The position numbers were made by a program, and so were the translations under genes. From UBA6065 sp038063975 (GTDB lineage: Bacteria; Patescibacteriota; Minisyncoccia; Phycocordibacterales; UBA6065), in NCBI GenBank assembly GCA_038063975.1, contig JBBTTY010000002.1:1-5871 (forward strand): DNA of 5,871 nt, in the 5' to 3' direction. Positions 5,071 to 5,871 of this stretch are shown one piece after another. The notes under the pieces are model-generated. The model was given only the letters and a program-made list of their open reading frames with translations, made no database searches and was not told where the DNA came from. Each line of letters opens with the position of its first letter. The first letter of the stretch is position 1.

Positions 5071-5871
5071 ATGAAAATAAATGAAACAAGTTTTTTCTTA
5101 AGTAGATATTTTGATTTTTGTTATAGTTTACGCACTGGCGTTGGGGTCAATATTTATCAGCACCCATTCCAGAAATTGCGCAAGGCGCACTTTGATGCTT
5201 GGGCGAAACAAAATATCGCAATTTTTAAGGAGATCTTGCCTACAGAGCTCCTCTTGAAAATTAGTGATGGTATTCTAGATACCGAATCTGCCCAGAGGAT
5301 TTCTATTCTGGTAGAAAAGTTTCTTCTTGAAGCCTTTTCAATTGAAGGTTATAGTTTTTATGAGCTTCTCACGCTTCACAGGCATAAATTACCAAATAGT
5401 CTCCAGTTGCTTACAAAGAGAACTCTAAAGCATAAAACCGTTGAAGTTGAGCGCCTAATAAAAAAAGGTTTGGGTATTATTCTGATTAGGCCGGAGATAT
5501 TTTATCTTAAAGATCTCGTCACTGAGTTTCTTGGCAAATTTGGTTATGAGGAAGTGCTAGCAAGTATAAAGGTACTTAAGCCAGAGCATTATTTTTCCTT
5601 GTATAATCACGTTTTTGATGACCAGGCCAAAGAAGCCCATGTACGGAGACGGGCTTTCGGCTACATAAATCAAAAATGCTGGGTTCTACTACTTCGTAAT
5701 CCATCACTCTCTCTAGAGGGCATTCAATTAGCTGTTGATTTGAGTGAGAGGGTAAAAGGGGTCGTATGTGTAGAGGACGTACACACTCTGAGAGGTGGAA
5801 TTTGCTTTAACGAAGCACAGATTAACCAATCTGATACTGATCCATGTGTTCGATTAGCACTAAACCCTTAT
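5071..5871 (+). CDS. Two-part protein: novel helical N-terminus plus degenerate nucleoside-diphosphate-kinase-like domain (3' end outside window)
   Basis: The frame is open from ATG 5071 to the window edge: 267 codons, no stop. Residues 1-130 are a mainly helical, charged region I do not recognise. From 131 the pattern follows the NDK fold. GIILIRPE (135-142) matches the first strand IxxIKPD, with R140 in place of the ATP-contacting lysine. A helix and FGYEEV (165-170 region) follow, then a central strand CWVLLLRNP and VDLSERVKGVV. Near the end, TLRGGICF (239-246) matches TIRGDF with R241 conserved, and INQSDTD (251-257) matches IHGSDS. Here the catalytic histidine position is N252, while S254 and D255 are kept. 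NDKs transfer the gamma phosphate through that histidine, so this protein probably cannot act as a normal NDK and may instead bind nucleotide. The alignment is by eye. No membrane helix or signal peptide is seen. It has its own ribosome-binding site, 139 bases after the kinase. Confidence 0.75.
   Translation, partial: MKINETSFFLSRYFDFCYSLRTGVGVNIYQHPFQKLRKAHFDAWAKQNIAIFKEILPTELLLKISDGILDTESAQRISILVEKFLLEAFSIEGYSFYELLTLHRHKLPNSLQLLTKRTLKHKTVEVERLIKKGLGIILIRPEIFYLKDLVTEFLGKFGYEEVLASIKVLKPEHYFSLYNHVFDDQAKEAHVRRRAFGYINQKCWVLLLRNPSLSLEGIQLAVDLSERVKGVVCVEDVHTLRGGICFNEAQINQSDTDPCVRLALNPY

Noticed and set aside
5064..5084. Six-codon ORF beginning at the ATG nearer the AAGGAG site
   Set aside because: It stops almost at once; the overlapping ATG at 5071 opens the long frame with better Shine-Dalgarno spacing.
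1..5871. CRISPR array, tRNA or insertion sequence
   Set aside because: No regularly spaced repeats, cloverleaf-like segments, transposase motifs or terminal inverted repeats were seen on either strand.

Overview
The window looks like a stretch of a small-genome, AT-leaning bacterium, most likely a member of the Candidate Phyla Radiation (Patescibacteria, Parcubacteria-like). This rests on recognised protein types: small SET-domain methyltransferases, a TehB-like methyltransferase, a GRDP-like 'DEGWH' protein, and a multi-spanning-membrane histidine kinase ending in a standard HisKA/HATPase core. It also rests on short intergenic gaps and several apparently leaderless genes. TGA is used as a stop, and no in-frame TGA interrupts any gene, so I see no sign of the UGA-glycine code of some CPR lineages. 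The taxonomic call is inference. There is no rRNA, tRNA, CRISPR array, transposase or long repeat.

Layout. Positions 1-106 hold an unassigned flank and an extended -10 promoter. 107-640 (+) encodes a GRDP-like protein with a C-terminal Cys/His cluster, followed by an intrinsic terminator that runs directly into the promoter of 715-1254 (+), a class I SAM methyltransferase. 1293-1808 (-) encodes a first SET-domain protein, convergent with the methyltransferase. A divergent promoter region (about 1809-1950) separates it from 1951-2538 (+), a seven-helix PQ-loop/SWEET-like membrane protein whose terminator again abuts the next promoter. 2584-4931 (+) is a tightly packed three-gene unit: a second SET protein, a previously unlisted 54-residue single-helix membrane protein (3071-3235), and a 564-residue membrane histidine kinase. 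After a 139-base gap, an ORF starting at 5071 runs off the window end. It combines a novel helical N-terminal region with a nucleoside-diphosphate-kinase-like domain in which the catalytic histidine position appears to be asparagine.

Working together. The only clear operon is SET, small membrane protein, histidine kinase: the genes overlap or are one base apart and share one visible promoter. No response regulator is present, so the kinase is an orphan within this window. The other genes are single transcription units with their own promoters. Base composition changes from gene to gene, and also inside the kinase gene, suggesting a mosaic, accessory-type region.

The most interesting items are the degenerate NDK-like protein, the SET/small-membrane-protein/kinase operon, the loss of post-SET cysteines, and the repeated 'terminator, then -10 box, then leaderless start' architecture.
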